Assembly (NCBI RefSeq): GCF_037977055.1
Contig: NZ_CP150274.1
Coordinates: 248,001 to 312,000, forward strand
DNA: 64,000 nt
Direction: 5' to 3'
From: Paenibacillus sp. FSL K6-1096
GTDB lineage: Bacteria; Bacillota; Bacilli; Paenibacillales; Paenibacillaceae
Positions 61,519-64,000 of the stretch are shown piece by piece. Both the position numbers and the translations under genes were made by a program. The stretch's first letter is position 1. The number at the start of each line of letters is the position of its first letter. Below the pieces are notes generated by a model. It saw only the letters and a list, made by a program, of their open reading frames with translations, did no database searches and was not told where the DNA came from.

Positions 61519-61656
61519 TTACACTGGCTTAACCGTGTCACGAATCACCAGGCTTGTAGGCAGCATGATTTTCTTGTTGCCGTAAGACGAGCCTTCTTGG
61601 CCAACCCGGAGCTTGGACTTGCGCCGGTTCAAGGAACAAGTGATAATGAAGTCAGA
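61519..61656 (-). pseudogene. LacI-family regulator, C-terminal relic
   Basis: On the minus strand, 45 codons ending in TAA at 61519 read KLRVGQEGSSYGNKKIML followed by PTSLVIRDTVKPV. The conserved C-terminus of LacI/GalR regulators (LPTSLVIRDS-like) is plain. A stop codon at 61657-61659 and missing sequence upstream show that the rest of the gene is gone. It suggests the cluster end is a recombination junction. Confidence 0.8.
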
Positions 61657-61703
61657 CTAATGGATACTGACTAAAACTTCTGTTCATTGAGGGGGATTAT
61701 GAA

Positions 61704-62546
61704 ATGCTGAGAGGTTTGACCCTAAGCGGTCTGGGGGCAGTGGAAAGTGACGAGCGGTTCATCGAACTGGCCGGCAACGGCGGTTTTCAGGCGGTTGACC
61801 TGGATGCCAGAGGATTGATACAACGTCTTGGAATAGATGGGGCCCGTGCAAAGCTACAGCAGCACGGCGTTGTGATTGGTGCAATAGGTTTGCCTGTGGA
61901 ATGGAGAGCTGATGAGGACCGGTTTCGGGCAGGGCTGACCGGCTTGACGGAAGCTGCTGCTGCTGCACATTCGCTCGGCTGCACACGCTGCTGTACTTAC
62001 ATCCTGCCATCAACCGAAGCCAAACCTGCCCACTTTTTAGCAGTCGCCACCCGGCGCCTGCGGCTCTGCGCGCAAATACTGGGTGCCTATGGTATCAGGC
62101 TGGGACTCGAATTTGTCGGACCGCATCATCTGCGGACAGCCTGGAAATACCCCTTCATCTGGACGATGGATGAGACGCTGGACTGGATAGACGCGATCAG
62201 AGAGCCGAATGTCGGTCTGCTGCTGGATGCGTTTCATTGGTACACGAATGGCCAGGCTCCAGGTGACATTGAGCGGCTGCAGGCGCAGCAAATCGTTCAT
62301 GTGCACATTAACGACGCGCCGGATATCCCTCTGGAGGCTGTGCGGGATAACGAACGCCTGTACACCGGGGAAGGTGTCATCAATCTGGAAGGTTTTTTAA
62401 GAGGACTGCAGCATATTGGTTATGACGGAATTGTATCCCAGGAGGTTCTGACGGCAGACCAGCCGGAAGATAAGCCGGAGCAGCTGGTTCTCCGCTCCAA
62501 GGCAGGGTTCGACCGTGTATTTACCGCTGCCGGACTCCCGGTGTAA
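61704..62546 (+). CDS. Sugar phosphate isomerase/epimerase-family TIM barrel
   Basis: A 280-residue AP endonuclease 2-type barrel with metal-site motifs LGLEFVGPHHL, GLLLDAFHWY, IVHVHINDAPD and VSQEVL, giving the E-D-H-E ligand set. It belongs to the IolE/hydroxypyruvate-isomerase-like group. SD AGGGGGATT before ATG 61704. It is separated from the biosynthetic cluster by a terminator and a LacI relic, so it may be the survivor of a former sugar operon. It is not similar in sequence to the AsbF gene beyond the fold. Confidence 0.75.
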   Translation: MLRGLTLSGLGAVESDERFIELAGNGGFQAVDLDARGLIQRLGIDGARAKLQQHGVVIGAIGLPVEWRADEDRFRAGLTGLTEAAAAAHSLGCTRCCTYILPSTEAKPAHFLAVATRRLRLCAQILGAYGIRLGLEFVGPHHLRTAWKYPFIWTMDETLDWIDAIREPNVGLLLDAFHWYTNGQAPGDIERLQAQQIVHVHINDAPDIPLEAVRDNERLYTGEGVINLEGFLRGLQHIGYDGIVSQEVLTADQPEDKPEQLVLRSKAGFDRVFTAAGLPV

Positions 62547-62651
62547 GAAGATGAACCCGTTGAAGTAATATGTAAAGGATATGAAATGCATTTTTGAGTT
62601 GATCATTAATGAAAAGGGATGTTGGTGTACAAGAACATAGTCCCATAAGAG

Positions 62652-62672
62652 CCCGCGCCAAGCGCGGGTTTT
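62652..62672 (+). terminator. Terminator downstream of the TIM-barrel gene
   Basis: CCCGCGC (62652-62658) pairs with GCGCGGG (62662-62668) around a 3-base loop, followed by TTTT. Confidence 0.85.
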
Positions 62673-62712
62673 CTGTTTTAAGGGACAAGAACTTGGTACT
62701 ATTACCGATTTG

Positions 62713-62871
62713 ATGGATATCATCTTTGGGAGTGATGAGTTGCTGGATAAGGACTTCTCTAGATATATAAGAAGTGGCTTCCAGCTCAGGCTGTACATTG
62801 CGTATTATCTAGGCCGGATAATCAATGCATCTTTCCCATCTTCATTGACTACTCCGAGATTCACTGTATAA
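62713..62871 (+). pseudogene. Unrecognised short frame, possible relic
   Basis: An open frame, also open further upstream toward the terminator, reads MDIIFGSDELLDKDFSRYIR and ends TTPRFTV with TAA at 62869. No SD precedes the ATG. It looks like the coding tail of a lost gene, but I do not recognise the family. The remainder of 62547-63255 holds a terminator, the ABC relic and the Rrf2 promoter. Confidence 0.25.
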
Positions 62872-62916
62872 CTTAGGAAATCAGTTTTTTTATTTTTTAC
62901 ATAAATAATTCTAATT

Positions 62917-63058
62917 CAGATGCCAACATCGTTCAAAATACCGAGAAAGCTCTTTACGTTTTAACGATCAAGTCAACCTGTCGGTTCATCAGCTAACAAA
63001 GTAAAGGCTACAGAAGTATGGTTCTTCGTTACATCATGTTTGAGGATCACCCGGGGTA
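62917..63058 (-). pseudogene. Decayed ABC transporter ATPase fragment
   Basis: On the minus strand the frame includes SVAFTLLADEPTG, the Walker B region of MacB/LolD-type ATPases (LLADEPTGNLD), then a stop where Asn is expected, LDR, another stop, and a weak FLGILNDVG helix. Walker A and the signature motif are absent. In-frame stops show it is non-functional. Confidence 0.5.
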
Positions 63059-63188
63059 GAATCTAATCAAAACACTATCCGAAAGTTTGGGATGCAACTA
63101 GGATTTAGGACGTATGCTCCAGCTCGCCTATTCTTCGGCCTACCTAATTTTCGGAGGCCTTTTTAATCCTTTAAAAGTTTTAATTATG

Positions 63189-63229
63189 TTGACTATTTAA
63201 ATAAATACAGATATTATAGATAAATATAG
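63189..63229 (+). promoter_or_regulatory. Promoter and repeated operator of the Rrf2 gene
   Basis: TTGACT (63189-63194), 17 bases, TATTAT (63212-63217). Two copies of ATAAATAYAG (63201-63210, 63220-63229) bracket the -10 box. The same decamer returns at 63661-63670, before the MFS gene. Confidence 0.6.
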
Positions 63230-63255
63230 TCTGTTTTTGATATAAGGAGGAATAA

Positions 63256-63648
63256 ATGAAATATTCTAGAGCTACCGATTACGCATTGCATACAATGCTT
63301 TTTCTAGTACAGGCGACCCCTAAAGAGACAATGAGTGTAAATAAGCTGGCAGAACTACAAGACGTATCTCCTACTTATCTTTCCAAAATTTTAACGAAAC
63401 TTGTTAAGGCAGGAATGATCGAATCCTTACCAGGCATGAGCGGTGGCTATAAATTAAAAAGGAATTGGGCAGATATTTCATTCCTGGATGTCATCCAAGC
63501 CATTGAAGGTACTGCTTCATTGTTTGATTGCAGCTTTGACCATGGTCCCCAATGTCCCATTCAAAGGATAATATTGCAAGGAGAAAATAAGATGGAAAGT
63601 TATTTTAGAAATATGACCTTGGCTGATCTTGATAAAGAGATTCAATAA
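63256..63648 (+). CDS. Rrf2-family transcriptional regulator
   Basis: A 130-residue winged-helix regulator: MKYSRATDYALHTMLFL start, recognition helix VSPTYLSKILTKLVKAGMI, wing PGMSGGYKL. It has two cysteines (FDCSFDHGPQCPIQ), fewer than the three of Fe-S-binding IscR/NsrR, so a thiol-based or other sensing mode is more likely. SD AAGGAGG before ATG 63256. It probably represses itself and the exporter gene downstream. Confidence 0.87.
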   Translation: MKYSRATDYALHTMLFLVQATPKETMSVNKLAELQDVSPTYLSKILTKLVKAGMIESLPGMSGGYKLKRNWADISFLDVIQAIEGTASLFDCSFDHGPQCPIQRIILQGENKMESYFRNMTLADLDKEIQ

Positions 63649-63660
63649 TTTTTTTTTGCT

Positions 63661-63670
63661 ATAAATACAG
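63661..63670 (+). promoter_or_regulatory. Third ATAAATACAG element, before the MFS gene
   Basis: An exact copy of the decamer at 63201-63210, placed 65 bases before the MFS start codon. It is probably an Rrf2 half-site or operator. Confidence 0.45.
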
Positions 63671-63725
63671 ACAAAAGGAGTCTATAAACTCCGGGAAAAT
63701 ATTGAGACAGGATGGAGATGCAGAA

Positions 63726-64000
63726 ATGGCTGAAAATGTGATGGAAGAACAGAATCAGGGATATAAAGTGATACCAATAATGGCAGCGTTGCTGCTAAGC
63801 GGATTTGTCGGAATGTTTAACGAAACATCATTAAACATAGCTTTGAGTGATCTTATACACTTATTTCAAATTTCGAATGCAACTGGCCAGTGGCTAACCA
63901 CAGGATACTTGTTGACATTAGCGATCTTAGTTCCCATCTCGGGATATCTGCTGCAACGTTTTTCTACCCGTCAGCTTTTCATTTCTTCACTTGCATTATC
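63726..64000 (+). CDS. MFS transporter (DHA2/EmrB type), 5' part
   Basis: The first 91 codons of a membrane transporter, cut by the window end. It reads MAENVMEEQNQGYKVIPIM, then a first helix with LLLSGFVGMFNETSLNIAL, QISNATGQWLTTGYLL (helix 2 region of drug/H+ antiporters) and ISGYLLQRFSTRQLF. The NETSLNIALSDL pattern is typical of 14-helix EmrB/QacA-like exporters. An Rrf2 regulator gene lies 77 bases upstream. Confidence 0.82.
   Translation, partial: MAENVMEEQNQGYKVIPIMAALLLSGFVGMFNETSLNIALSDLIHLFQISNATGQWLTTGYLLTLAILVPISGYLLQRFSTRQLFISSLAL

Noticed and set aside
1..64000. tRNA or rRNA genes, CRISPR arrays, intact insertion sequences, phage genes
   Set aside because: No regularly spaced repeats, transposase motifs or structural RNA signatures were recognised on reading. 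A tRNAscan or ISfinder search was not possible.

Overview
The window looks like a chromosome segment of a Paenibacillus-type member of the Bacillota. The reasons are very strong GGAGG-type ribosome sites, dense co-directional operons, paired YesM/YesN regulators beside LplB/LplC-type permeases, an S-layer-homology surface protein, a SigV/RsiV pair and lipobox solute-binding proteins. No rRNA, tRNA, CRISPR array or intact insertion sequence was seen.

Layout. (1) 30-1972: a DapA-like aldolase and a secreted LamG protein, closed by a terminator. (2) 2248-14462: one long catabolic operon. It opens with a sigma-A promoter, a dre-like operator and a GntR/UTRA regulator that probably starts at CTG. 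It then carries a TIM-barrel isomerase, M20 amidohydrolase, threonine-synthase-like PLP enzyme, sugar ABC importer, MocA-type dehydrogenase, RidA, metallo-hydrolase, SIS isomerase and FGGY kinase, and is interrupted by two copies of a 100-bp two-hairpin repeat. (3) 14578-20500: an aldo/keto reductase with its MerR regulator, a GntR regulator with a DHAD-type dehydratase, an AraC regulator and proline dehydrogenase. (4) 20704-29010: an LplB/LplC-type importer with YesM/YesN and an FAD oxidoreductase. (5) 29095-32003: a SUFU-domain protein, an exonuclease, and a peroxiredoxin with a TetR regulator. (6) 32184-37557: an envelope-stress block with sigV, rsiV, a polysaccharide deacetylase behind a second copy of the same ECF promoter, a YkyA-like lipoprotein, and an unusual ECF sigma factor fused to a large YcdB/YcdC-like domain. 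(7) 37648-41607: a GDPD/response regulator/kinase operon on the minus strand, an orphan ArsR and a gene-poor stretch. (8) 41608-46950: a 1780-residue S-layer-anchored protein with two tandem carbohydrate-binding plus esterase modules.

(9) 47103-61420 is the most interesting part: fourteen tightly coupled genes that look like an undescribed thiotemplate-type biosynthetic cluster. It contains counterparts of the 3,4-dihydroxybenzoate arm of petrobactin synthesis (AsbC, AsbD, AsbE and a very clear AsbF) but no AsbA/AsbB siderophore synthetase. It also carries an ATP-grasp ligase and a PLP decarboxylase of the kind that butirosin synthesis (BtrJ/BtrK) uses on carrier-protein-bound glutamate. Overall it has three carrier proteins, three adenylating enzymes, three C39-fold (AsbE/BtrH-like) acyltransferase candidates, a glycosyltransferase and an ABC exporter. 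I infer a product built by passing 3,4-dihydroxybenzoate and amino-acid-derived acyl units from carrier proteins to amine acceptors, possibly glycosylated and then exported.

(10) 61421-64000: terminators, a LacI-family relic, another TIM-barrel isomerase, a decayed ABC ATPase, and an Rrf2 regulator with the start of an MFS exporter that runs off the window.
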